Assembly (NCBI GenBank): GCA_026415395.1
Contig: JAOAHD010000016.1
Span: forward strand, 1-64,000
Source: Candidatus Binatia bacterium
Lineage (GTDB): Bacteria > Desulfobacterota > Binatia > HRBIN30
Reading direction: 5' to 3'
DNA length: 64,000 bases
In this document: positions 57,036 to 64,000 of the stretch, in pieces
Numbering within the stretch: the stretch's first letter is position 1
How the letters are laid out: each line of letters begins with the position of its first letter
Notes under the pieces: generated by a model
The model's input: the letters and a program-made list of their open reading frames with translations, nothing else
The model's database searches: none
What the model was told of the DNA's origin: nothing
Position numbers and translations under genes: made by a program

Positions 57036-58784
57036 TCACGCTTGCCGTCGTGGCGAGTTGGCGGCTCTCGACGGGACGTGGAGTTTGCTCTCGTCGATTT
57101 GCTGCAGGGCACACATTTCTGCCACACAGTGGAAGAGCTCCTCGGTCAATGACCGCGACACCACGCCGCTCAGCCAGTATTCCCGATCGAACCAAGTGCT
57201 CGAGCACAGGTAACTCCACGGATCGCGCAAGCCGAGCAGGTGCAGGTACTGAAACTCGTAGGCGTAGCGCACCAAACGCTGAAACAACGCCGTTGGCCGG
57301 GTGGATTGCTGCAAGCAAGTGACGTTGTTACGGACGTAAGTTTCCAGTTCCAACGGCGACAAGAACTCCCGAGCGACGACGTTCGCCCGGTAATCTTCCA
57401 TTCGTGCATACACGATGTTGGCTAGGGCGCGCCCTACCCCAGCTTGCGTCGCAAGCTTTTCCAGCTCGTGGCTCAGCGCAGCTCGAACCGCGGTCGGCGC
57501 ATCGCGGACCACCCGCTCGCAAATGTCCTCCAAACGAGCACACAATGCTACCCCCTTTGCTTCACTCTCCGCAGGAATACCCACCCAGCCAGCCGAAGCG
57601 GCCAAATGACCCCACTCGTGCATCGTGCGCGCACCGAGCATGAGGCGCTCGTACGGCGGAGCCGGAAGGCGCAAGCGATCCATGCCCGGCTCACCTAAGC
57701 GATACGCAATGATTGCGCGCCCCGGCCACAAGAAGCTGAGGCCGCCTGGCTCCACGCCGCCAACCTGTGCCGGCATCTCTTCGCACGCTGCTCTGCGAAA
57801 GCTTAGGCTATGGTGGTCAATCACTTTCAAGTCGGCCTGCACACTCGCGAGCGCGTCGGCAGAGGAGCCCGCTAAAAAGGATTTCACACGGCTCGTGTCG
57901 TCCGGCAGCGCGGGATCCCAAACAATGTCCATTCGTTCGCCGACAACCAAGACCTCGGGGCGCTCGGTCTCGAGCCAACAGCAAAACGCCCGCACGCGAT
58001 CCTTATCGACCCGCTTGTACGAGCGGTAATGTTGCTCGACCACACGCTCGGCTACCCGCTGCCAACGCCGCTGAAGAGCGGCCCACTCCTCGCCCACCGT
58101 CCGCGGGCCGAGCAGGCCGCTCGCACCTAGTGGCACCAGTCCGCCAGGAATTGCCAGACTCGGTGGACGCAAGGCCGGGTGATACAGCATGCGAATCCAA
58201 GGCAACGCGTCAGCCAGCGCTTGCAAGGCCCTCGCATCAGGCCGCGTAGAGCGGCGAGCGCCGTTGCAAAAGTCCGCTACCTCCTCCTCCGTGCGGACCA
58301 ACCAGTAGGATAAATTGCGTTCAAAGGCGGCCAGCACCTGCCGGTGCCACCCCATGCGCTCGGCGTGAAATAGAAGGTAGGTGCCGAACTCTGGAGAGGA
58401 GGTGGCAGGGTCGAAGTCGTCTTCATACAAAAGCCACGAACCGTTGTAGATGGGTTGGAAGTACGGTCTCACCCGGTGCCCGCGTCGTACGATGCAAATG
58501 TGTTGTGCGCGCGGGGGAAACCAGTCGCGCGGAGCGATTTCATGCAAGGCGCGCGCTCGTTGCCAGTAACGGATGATGGCATCGTGCAGCGCGCGAACCC
58601 AAGGCGCCCGCATCCCACCCGTGGACTCCAAGGCTTCTGCAAACTCGTGGCAAAGTCCGCTCGAGCTGATGGCCTCCACAGGAACGACCACCATCTCGGA
58701 ATGCGCGAAGCACCAATGCCACCGAGTTCCGTTCACAGGGCGCTCCTTGCGAAACACGCTACCATGGTCGTGGACGACGATCAT
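57036..58784 (-). CDS. Unrecognised protein with HEWGH metalloprotease-like motif
   Basis: This 582-residue protein (from MIVVHDHGSVF) is mostly helical, with no signal peptide or membrane segment. It contains HEWGH at 389-393, which is HEXXH, followed by a Trp/Gly-rich GWVGIPAESEAKG and later LEKLATQ and HLLGLRDPWSYL. The N-terminal part has paired His/Cys (HWCFAHSE) and a long Trp-rich central region. No known family is recognised. It may be a gluzincin-like or inactive metallo-enzyme. A longer frame to 58961 exists, but neither start has a good ribosome binding site. It is convergent to the DUF1501 gene. Confidence 0.7.
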   Translation of the reverse strand: MIVVHDHGSVFRKERPVNGTRWHWCFAHSEMVVVPVEAISSSGLCHEFAEALESTGGMRAPWVRALHDAIIRYWQRARALHEIAPRDWFPPRAQHICIVRRGHRVRPYFQPIYNGSWLLYEDDFDPATSSPEFGTYLLFHAERMGWHRQVLAAFERNLSYWLVRTEEEVADFCNGARRSTRPDARALQALADALPWIRMLYHPALRPPSLAIPGGLVPLGASGLLGPRTVGEEWAALQRRWQRVAERVVEQHYRSYKRVDKDRVRAFCCWLETERPEVLVVGERMDIVWDPALPDDTSRVKSFLAGSSADALASVQADLKVIDHHSLSFRRAACEEMPAQVGGVEPGGLSFLWPGRAIIAYRLGEPGMDRLRLPAPPYERLMLGARTMHEWGHLAASAGWVGIPAESEAKGVALCARLEDICERVVRDAPTAVRAALSHELEKLATQAGVGRALANIVYARMEDYRANVVAREFLSPLELETYVRNNVTCLQQSTRPTALFQRLVRYAYEFQYLHLLGLRDPWSYLCSSTWFDREYWLSGVVSRSLTEELFHCVAEMCALQQIDESKLHVPSRAANSPRRQA

Positions 58785-59119
58785 CTCTGGCGCGTTTGTT
58801 GTGGCTCCGCGTCCCACGGACGGTTGTTTCCGTTCCAGGCTACCCTCGAGAAATTGGCGTGATCTCCTGAAGCTTCCGCCAGGGGCCGCGCTCCGTCGGT
58901 GCGACCGCACGCGCGCACCCGCACGTTTAGCGGTCGGCGAGCGCTCATCGGTTGCTTCCATTTAGTCCCACGCCAAGGCCGGCGGAACTCGCTCCCACGC
59001 CCCATTCCGCTCAGGCTGGGCCCGTTCTTTTTGGAAGGGAAACAACGTCGAGTCGCGCGGTATTGCCGTCATTGCGCTTTCCTCCAAGGGGTGGCACAGT
59101 CACGGCCCAGGAGGTTTTC

Positions 59120-59836
59120 ATGGAACATCCGATGGATCCGGCGGCGGCACTGGCACGGCTCGCTATGGCTGTGATGGTGGCGGATGGCCGAATCACCTCA
59201 GAGGAATTGGCAACGGCAGCAGTGTTGGACGAGCTTGGGCTTGGCCCCATGCGCCCGCGTTTGCTTGCCGAACTTGAGCAGACTCGGTCTGGGCGGCTCG
59301 AGCTCGAGCCCGCGATTGCTGCGCTTGCGGCCCTCTCGCCTCGAGCGCGTGCGGTGATCTTCGAAGTTCTCGCTGAGCTTGCGGCAGCGGATGGGGACCT
59401 GAGTCAAACGGAGGCAGCACTGCTCGACCGTCTTGCCGCACGCTGGGACTTGGAGCCGGCAACAAGCAGCAAGATTCCGCCACCCCCACTGCGGAGCGAA
59501 GACAAACCCAGCGAAGAAGCGGGGGTGAAAGTGCCTATCCGAACATCGGAGGCCGAAGCGAGAAGCAGTTCGACAATGGAAAGCGGCGCAGCCCCAACTC
59601 GCTTTGGCGATGGCTTACCACCAGAGCTGGTGCGCGCGTTGGAGGTGCTCGGCTTGCCACCGGATGCTTCTCCGGCGGCCGTCGATGAAGCATTCCGCGC
59701 GCTGGTCCATCGCTACGACCCGGCTCATGTGATCGACCTCGGGCCCGAGTTTGCTGTACTAGCGATCCGCCGACTCGGTCAAATTGCCGACGCCTACCTT
59801 ACCTGGAAGCGCCTGGAGCACACCCGTCCATCTTGA
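59120..59836 (+). CDS. TerB-like protein with degenerate J domain (DjlA-like layout)
   Basis: This 238-residue protein has an N-terminal TerB-like helical domain (about 5-110: MAVMVADGRITSEELATAAVLDELG and VLAELAAADGDLSQTEAALLDRL), a linker with Pro/Ser (about 115-165) and a C-terminal J-like domain (about 170-235: ALEVLGLPPDASPAAVDEAFRALVHRYDPAH). The HPD motif needed to stimulate Hsp70 is not intact; HRYDPAHV occupies its place. TerB plus J is the layout of DjlA co-chaperones. AGGAGG is five bases before ATG 59120. Without HPD it is probably a docking module. Confidence 0.7.
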   Translation: MEHPMDPAAALARLAMAVMVADGRITSEELATAAVLDELGLGPMRPRLLAELEQTRSGRLELEPAIAALAALSPRARAVIFEVLAELAAADGDLSQTEAALLDRLAARWDLEPATSSKIPPPPLRSEDKPSEEAGVKVPIRTSEAEARSSSTMESGAAPTRFGDGLPPELVRALEVLGLPPDASPAAVDEAFRALVHRYDPAHVIDLGPEFAVLAIRRLGQIADAYLTWKRLEHTRPS

Positions 59837-59857
59837 TTCACTCATCCCCCTCGTGCT

Positions 59858-59900
59858 GGCTCGGATGCCCTGGCCGTGTTCCCCGTAGGCCAGACGAGCC
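59858..59900. terminator. Possible hairpin terminator between convergent genes
   Basis: Two nested stems, GGCTCG/CGAGCC (59858-59863 with 59895-59900) and CTGGCC/GGCCAG (59870-59875 with 59888-59893), form an imperfect hairpin in the 107-base gap between the TerB-J gene and the convergent 59944 gene. No T-run follows on either strand. Confidence 0.35.
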
Positions 59901-59943
59901 CGGTGCTTCCCTGCCCGGCCAATCGGTTCACTCCTGGCTTCGT

Positions 59944-61932
59944 TTAGTTGTCACCAGTCGGCGGCACGTTGAGCAAATAGTACAACCCCAGGAGCACGAA
60001 CATTTCGTCATCGGTGGTCACGCCTCCGGTAAGCGGGCAGGCATCGCAGAAGCCGTCGCGCGCGCCGTCGCCCCTGTCGCAGGAGCGGTGTCGCTCCTCG
60101 AGTGTGCTACCGGAGCATGGCGCGCCCACCCGGCCTTCTGTGCAGTGAGTGGGAACTGCACACGGGCCACCTTCGGCTCCCGGCGACGAGGGCACCGGCG
60201 CCGTGGACTTTCGCTTCACCGCGTGCGGGTCGACAAACCCGTTGTCATACAGCGCGCAGTACGTAATTGTGCGCTTCTCCGGAGCGATCGCATCGTACCG
60301 GCGAGGGGGATCGAAGTCGAGCACCAGCATGTCGCTGTAAACCGTGCTGAGGTACAACAGCGAGGCGTGCGGATCGCGTGGCCGCGCCGTTGGCCCGCCG
60401 GTCAGCAACGCGTTGGTGCCGCGAACGATCTCCTCCACGGTCACCGCATCATCGGCGTTCGCATCGGCATCGATACAGCTCCCCGCCGCAGCCAAGCCCA
60501 GCGCAACGTTCACCGCGCGCACAAGTTCGTCCACGGTGACAGTGCCATCCTCGTTGCAGTCGCTGGCGGCTTCGCGCTCCCACGCCTGACAGGGGGCGCC
60601 TTGGCAAACATCGGGGCTTGCAAAATCATAACCCAGCGGCGAGCACGCTTCGCCCGCTGCCGGTCCGCCCTGACAGGCAAACTTTCCCTCGAAGGTCCGC
60701 CAACGTTTCATCCGCTTGTGGCCGTGGCCGCTGAGCTGAAAGAGTCGAGCAAAGCGAGGAAACTCGTAGTGGCTGCAGACTTCCCGCGTGGTGAACGGTG
60801 GCACCGGCGTCATCTTGTAGATGTCCCGATTGCCTGCGATCGGCCACACCACCATGCGGGCCTCTTCCGGGGCTGCGTACTCCCAGTTCAGCCAAGCCTC
60901 GTGCACAGCGGGGCGGTCGCCCAGGTTGAAGCTGTGGGCGTTCCACACAATCAGTCCCCGCAGCGGTAACTCCTGGAACACGCCGGGAGGAAACCGCATT
61001 TCGTTCGCCACCTGCTGGCTGCCCGAGAAAGGAATGAGGCTAAGCCCTTGACCCAAATCGGGAGGACCGAACCCTGCACAACCAACCGCTTCTACCGGAT
61101 CCGAAGCACACACGCCTGAGCCGCAGAAGGTCGTGTCCATGGGCGGGCAGGTCTCCCCGTCGCGCTCCCCTCCTCGGCAGCGGAACGGCCCCCAAACCGG
61201 GTCATTCGGGGAAGCACGGCCGACGTACAGGTTGGCGATCATGTGGTGGCTCACCGGGCTTTGCCGCACCTCGTTGGCGCGGAAACGGAAGGTGAAGCCA
61301 CCACGCCCCCGGAACTGTGGTGGAACCACGCTGCGGAGATCGAAGTAGCTCACGAAGCACACTTCCTTCTCACTGTGCGGCGGCACCACCCAAGGGGGCA
61401 TGCGGAGTTGAAAGCCTTTCTCCGGGTCAGGCACAGGCAATGGTTGAATTGGCATCGGCTCTGGCGGCGGCAAGCACGCGTCGACCAGATTGGCCGTGCC
61501 CGGGACCACGCCTTCTCGCGGTGCCCCCTGTTGGATCCACAAGCGGATGAGCTCCACTTCGTCTCGACTGAGTGCCGGCAGCGGTTCGGGCGGCATCGGC
61601 CGAAGCGGAGCCCGATAAAGGTCGGGGAGTGCCCTTGCTGCGACATTCAAGAACAAGAGGCTGCGGGTACCGAGCCCTGGCAGCACCCGATCGATCCCTG
61701 GGACAGTCGAGGCGTCGACCTCGACCAAGTTTTCGTAGGCGCGGTGGCCACGGAGGTCCAAGTCCCCAGCACGGGCCGCACCGTGGCAGAGGTCGTTCGT
61801 GCAGCCACGCCGCACGAACACATCTTGCACAATTTCCCAGGTACTTTGGAAACTGTCCTCAGGACATTGTGCTCGTGTCGGACCGCTTACCGCCACACCT
61901 ACGGCTAAGACCAGGATCAGCCACGGCCGCAC
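59944..61932 (-). CDS. Secreted CX4CH protein with PHM-like copper monooxygenase features and inserted dockerin-like domain
   Basis: This 662-residue protein has a signal peptide (about 1-21, ending PTRAQ). A cytochrome-like segment follows with CX4CH at 44-50 (GCTNDLCHG). A domain with H229-H230 (SHHMIANLYVG), H333 (WNAHSFNLGD) and H403-G-H405 (SGHGHKRMKRW) recalls type II copper, ascorbate-dependent monooxygenases (PHM/DBH). Between them and the end, at about 458-512, two dockerin-like EF-hand repeats are inserted (DCNEDGTVTVDELVRAVNVALG, DANADDAVTVEEIVRGTNALL). The start is GTG 61932, with GGGAGGG eight bases upstream. It is likely a periplasmic or surface oxidase; the copper and heme assignments are inferences. 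Confidence 0.7.
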   Translation of the reverse strand: MRPWLILVLAVGVAVSGPTRAQCPEDSFQSTWEIVQDVFVRRGCTNDLCHGAARAGDLDLRGHRAYENLVEVDASTVPGIDRVLPGLGTRSLLFLNVAARALPDLYRAPLRPMPPEPLPALSRDEVELIRLWIQQGAPREGVVPGTANLVDACLPPPEPMPIQPLPVPDPEKGFQLRMPPWVVPPHSEKEVCFVSYFDLRSVVPPQFRGRGGFTFRFRANEVRQSPVSHHMIANLYVGRASPNDPVWGPFRCRGGERDGETCPPMDTTFCGSGVCASDPVEAVGCAGFGPPDLGQGLSLIPFSGSQQVANEMRFPPGVFQELPLRGLIVWNAHSFNLGDRPAVHEAWLNWEYAAPEEARMVVWPIAGNRDIYKMTPVPPFTTREVCSHYEFPRFARLFQLSGHGHKRMKRWRTFEGKFACQGGPAAGEACSPLGYDFASPDVCQGAPCQAWEREAASDCNEDGTVTVDELVRAVNVALGLAAAGSCIDADANADDAVTVEEIVRGTNALLTGGPTARPRDPHASLLYLSTVYSDMLVLDFDPPRRYDAIAPEKRTITYCALYDNGFVDPHAVKRKSTAPVPSSPGAEGGPCAVPTHCTEGRVGAPCSGSTLEERHRSCDRGDGARDGFCDACPLTGGVTTDDEMFVLLGLYYLLNVPPTGDN

Positions 61933-61961
61933 ACGGCATTCCCTCCCATCTGGCCAGCGCG

Positions 61962-61989
61962 CTTACACCCTTTGAGTAGACAAAGTCAA
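61962..61989 (-). promoter_or_regulatory. Candidate promoter of the 59944 gene
   Basis: On the minus strand TTGACT (61984-61989) is followed after 16 bases by TGTAAG (61962-61967). The start codon of the gene is 30 bases downstream, and a GGGAGGG ribosome binding site fits in between. Confidence 0.4.
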
Positions 61990-62163
61990 GCTGCGCCGCT
62001 TCGCCCCTTTCAAGGGCAACTCCGGTTCCGGTGGGGCTTCCAGCACTGGACCTGGGCGCTTCGGGATGGCGTCGCCTCGCTTGAACCGCTGCCTGGAACG
62101 CGATTCTCGCGAGTTGCCTGGAGCTTACCCACAGCCTCAGCACCGACACTAGGGGGCACCGAC

Positions 62164-62598
62164 TCACGCCTTCGGACGGACGGGCATTGCGGGTTCTGCA
62201 AGGGCGTAACCTTTTGGGTGGGGCGGGCGTGGTTCTAACCCAAGCGCTGCCAGAACCGCAGGGTGCCGATAGTAAGCGATGTAGGTCTGCATCAGTAAGG
62301 GGAACACAAAACCTTGCTCGGCCAGTAGCTGTTCGCGCGTCGTACCATCGAGCGCGGCGAACGGCTGCCCGTACCGGGCCGTGCTGAGTCGCGCCAATTC
62401 TCGCAAGCCGTCCCGCACGACTTGCAAAAGGCCGGGGATCCGATTGCAGCCCTCAATCACGGACGGACCACAGCCCAGAGCTCCAGCCGCGGGAAAGCGA
62501 CCATCGTCGCTCGCCGGGATCAGCGTATCCAACACCGCAGCGAGCAGGAGCTGCTCCTCGGCAGTGAACGCTAATGCCCCACAGTCGGGTTGTTTCAT
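62164..62598 (-). CDS. Gluconate 2-dehydrogenase subunit 3-like protein
   Basis: This 144-residue protein of the PF13618 family has FTAEEQLLLAAVLDTLIPASDDGRFPAAGALGCG, followed by PPHPKGYALAEP at the end. Such proteins are the small partner of membrane-linked GMC-type sugar or alcohol dehydrogenases. ATG 62598 is preferred (GGGAG nine bases upstream) and leaves 13 bases to the GMC stop. No Tat signal is apparent in this copy. It follows the GMC gene in the same operon. Confidence 0.8.
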   Translation of the reverse strand: MKQPDCGALAFTAEEQLLLAAVLDTLIPASDDGRFPAAGALGCGPSVIEGCNRIPGLLQVVRDGLRELARLSTARYGQPFAALDGTTREQLLAEQGFVFPLLMQTYIAYYRHPAVLAALGLEPRPPHPKGYALAEPAMPVRPKA

Positions 62599-62611
62599 CG
62601 TGCGGGCTCCC

Positions 62612-64000
62612 TCAGTCAAAGAGATTTGCGAGCCGCCGCTTCATCTGGTCGGCAATGTACAGGGCCAAGCCTTGGATGGTGTTTGTGGGATTCACCGCAG
62701 CGGAGGTAACGAAAATGCTGCCATCGATAATGAACAAGTTTTTCACGTCGTGACACCGACCCCACTCGTTCACCACGGATGTTTGCGGATCCCGTCCCAT
62801 CCGCGCGGTACCCATTAAGTGCCAACCGGCAAACGGCAGCGGCGACTGCACGAACGTCTGGCGTGCTCCTGCAGCTTCGAGCACCTCGCGTGCACGCTCT
62901 ACCGCGTGAGCCAGCATACGTTGGCTGTTCTCGCTCAGTCGATACTGTATGCGCGGCGCCGGAACCCCGTGCTCGTCGCAAAGGTCGGGGTCAAGCGTGA
63001 CGCAGTTGTGCTCCTCCGGCAGGTCTTCGCAAATGGCCACCATGCCGGCGACGTGATCGAACAATTCCGACATCGCGCGGTGATGGTTTCGCCCCCAAGG
63101 AAGAACGCCTTGCTGCATGCCCCAGAGCACCGTGGAGATGGGCCCAAATCCGCGCAGGATTTCGAACGAATACCCGCGGACAAAACCGCGGCGGGGATCG
63201 GTGCGGTAAAACTCCTGGCTCATGATGCAGCAGCCAGTGGGTCCCTTGTAGGCCTCCAGCGGTTCATCGAAGACACCCATGACCATGGCATAGGGGTGGA
63301 ACATCAGGTTCTTCCCCACCATGCCGGAGCGGTTCGCGAGACCCTCCGGAAAGTGCTTGCTACGCGAAGCCAGTAACAAGCGCGGCGTGCCGACACCGTT
63401 ACAAGCGAGTACGACCACATGGGCCGGTTGGTGGTGTTCCTTACCTTCGGCGTCGTAATACACCACGCCGCTCGCCATTCCGTATTCATCGACGGTGATT
63501 TCACCCACGCGGCAGCGCGTGCGCAGTTGCACCCCGCGCCGCAACGCCTCGGGCCAGTACGTGACGTCGACGCTGCCCTTTGCCCCCTGCGGGCAACCCA
63601 CCAAGCAAGTGCCTGCGTTCACGCAGGCTGCTCGTCCGCGATAATCGCGGGTGATGATGGCGCTATCCGAGGGCCACCAGTGCCAACCCAAGCGCTCGAA
63701 GCCGGCTGCGAGCGTCACGCCAAGCTTCCCCAAAGGTACCGGCGGCAACGGCACCTGTTTCGCGGGATATGCCGGGTCGCCCGGGAGCCCTGACACCCCC
63801 ATCATTTCCGCGTTCAAATCGTAGAACGGAGCGAGTGTGTCGTAATCGATCGGCCAGTCGTCCCCTACTCCATCGAGGGAGCGGGTGCGAAAATCTTCCG
63901 GGCGGAATCGCGGAAAATGTGCGGCATACAAAATCGTGCTCCCGCCGACTGCGTTGAACATCGACACCTGGATCGGCGAAGCCGAATCATTCACGGGATA
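62612..64000 (-). CDS. GMC-family oxidoreductase, N-terminus beyond window
   Basis: The 462 visible residues are the central and C-terminal parts of a flavin-dependent GMC oxidoreductase. Segments seen are FNAVGGSTILYAAHFPRF, CLVGCPQGAKGSVDVTY, VVVLACNGVGTPRLLL, and at the end GWHLMGTARMG with the catalytic His followed by VNPTNTIQGLALYIAD with the partner Asn. The frame is open to base 64000; the N-terminal FAD-binding Rossmann motif lies outside. With the subunit-3-like gene it forms a two-gene dehydrogenase for an alcohol or sugar. The CX4CH-containing protein downstream could accept electrons, but that is inference. Confidence 0.92.
   Translation of the reverse strand, partial: YPVNDSASPIQVSMFNAVGGSTILYAAHFPRFRPEDFRTRSLDGVGDDWPIDYDTLAPFYDLNAEMMGVSGLPGDPAYPAKQVPLPPVPLGKLGVTLAAGFERLGWHWWPSDSAIITRDYRGRAACVNAGTCLVGCPQGAKGSVDVTYWPEALRRGVQLRTRCRVGEITVDEYGMASGVVYYDAEGKEHHQPAHVVVLACNGVGTPRLLLASRSKHFPEGLANRSGMVGKNLMFHPYAMVMGVFDEPLEAYKGPTGCCIMSQEFYRTDPRRGFVRGYSFEILRGFGPISTVLWGMQQGVLPWGRNHHRAMSELFDHVAGMVAICEDLPEEHNCVTLDPDLCDEHGVPAPRIQYRLSENSQRMLAHAVERAREVLEAAGARQTFVQSPLPFAGWHLMGTARMGRDPQTSVVNEWGRCHDVKNLFIIDGSIFVTSAAVNPTNTIQGLALYIADQMKRRLANLFD

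Overview
This is a 64 kb piece of a GC-rich bacterial chromosome that appears to hold no phage, plasmid, CRISPR or RNA genes. The housekeeping genes (rplU-rpmA-obgE-proB, plsX, pilT/pilU, tldD/pmbA, rlpA, a TonB receptor) indicate a Gram-negative, diderm organism with type IV pili. Long Thr-Pro linkers and dockerin/EF-hand repeats of the form GDC-x2-DG-x-(V/I)TVDE-x2-x2-VN-x-ALG, together with Binatota/deltaproteobacteria-like enzymes, suggest Candidatus Binatota (Desulfobacterota_B) or a relative. That placement is inferred from sequence style only.

Layout: 1-1771 holds a partial CDS, a strong terminator, a MenB/BadI-type crotonase and a small HD hydrolase. 1728-4625 (minus) is the rplU-rpmA-obgE-proB operon with a clear sigma70-type promoter. 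4969-7408 (plus) is plsX, an App1-like HAD phosphatase and cutA. 7519-9822 (minus) is pilT-pilU. 10051-17397 (minus) holds rlpA with a coupled CPBP protease, tldD-pmbA, and a His-rich exported protein with a TonB receptor. 17578-21395 holds a double UspA protein, a cyclase-family hydrolase, an F420-type luciferase-like oxidoreductase and a creatininase-family amidohydrolase. 21575-23587 holds a coiled-coil exported protein, a 52-residue protein and a double IS630-type helix-turn-helix protein.

23828-38234 is a surface-display island. Three proteins (23828-26125, 29767-33879, 33978-37109) each combine a cohesin-like and a dockerin-like module in one chain, joined to the rest by 250-500 residue Thr-Pro linkers. 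Two tandem paralogues (26412-27872, 27910-29160) end in a sorting-signal-like tail (PPIPVVPSP-x2-PAG, hydrophobic helix, Arg-rich end). A small exosortase of XrtH type and its partner membrane protein lie at 37097-38234. I read this as a cell-surface system in which exosortase-processed proteins and cohesin/dockerin proteins decorate the envelope.

38405-49759 carries a membrane-anchored M1-type peptidase with a propeller, a CBS protein, and a five-gene export/glycosylation operon: a glycosidase-GT2 fusion, an ABC exporter and three paralogous glycosyltransferase-like proteins in tandem. 49936-57020 is a repeated DUF1800/DUF1501 (Tat-exported) operon with a CX5CH protein between the pairs. 57036-64000 holds an unrecognised HEWGH protein, a TerB/J-like protein, a CX4CH + PHM-like secreted protein with an inserted dockerin-like module, and a GMC oxidoreductase with its small subunit, truncated by the window edge.
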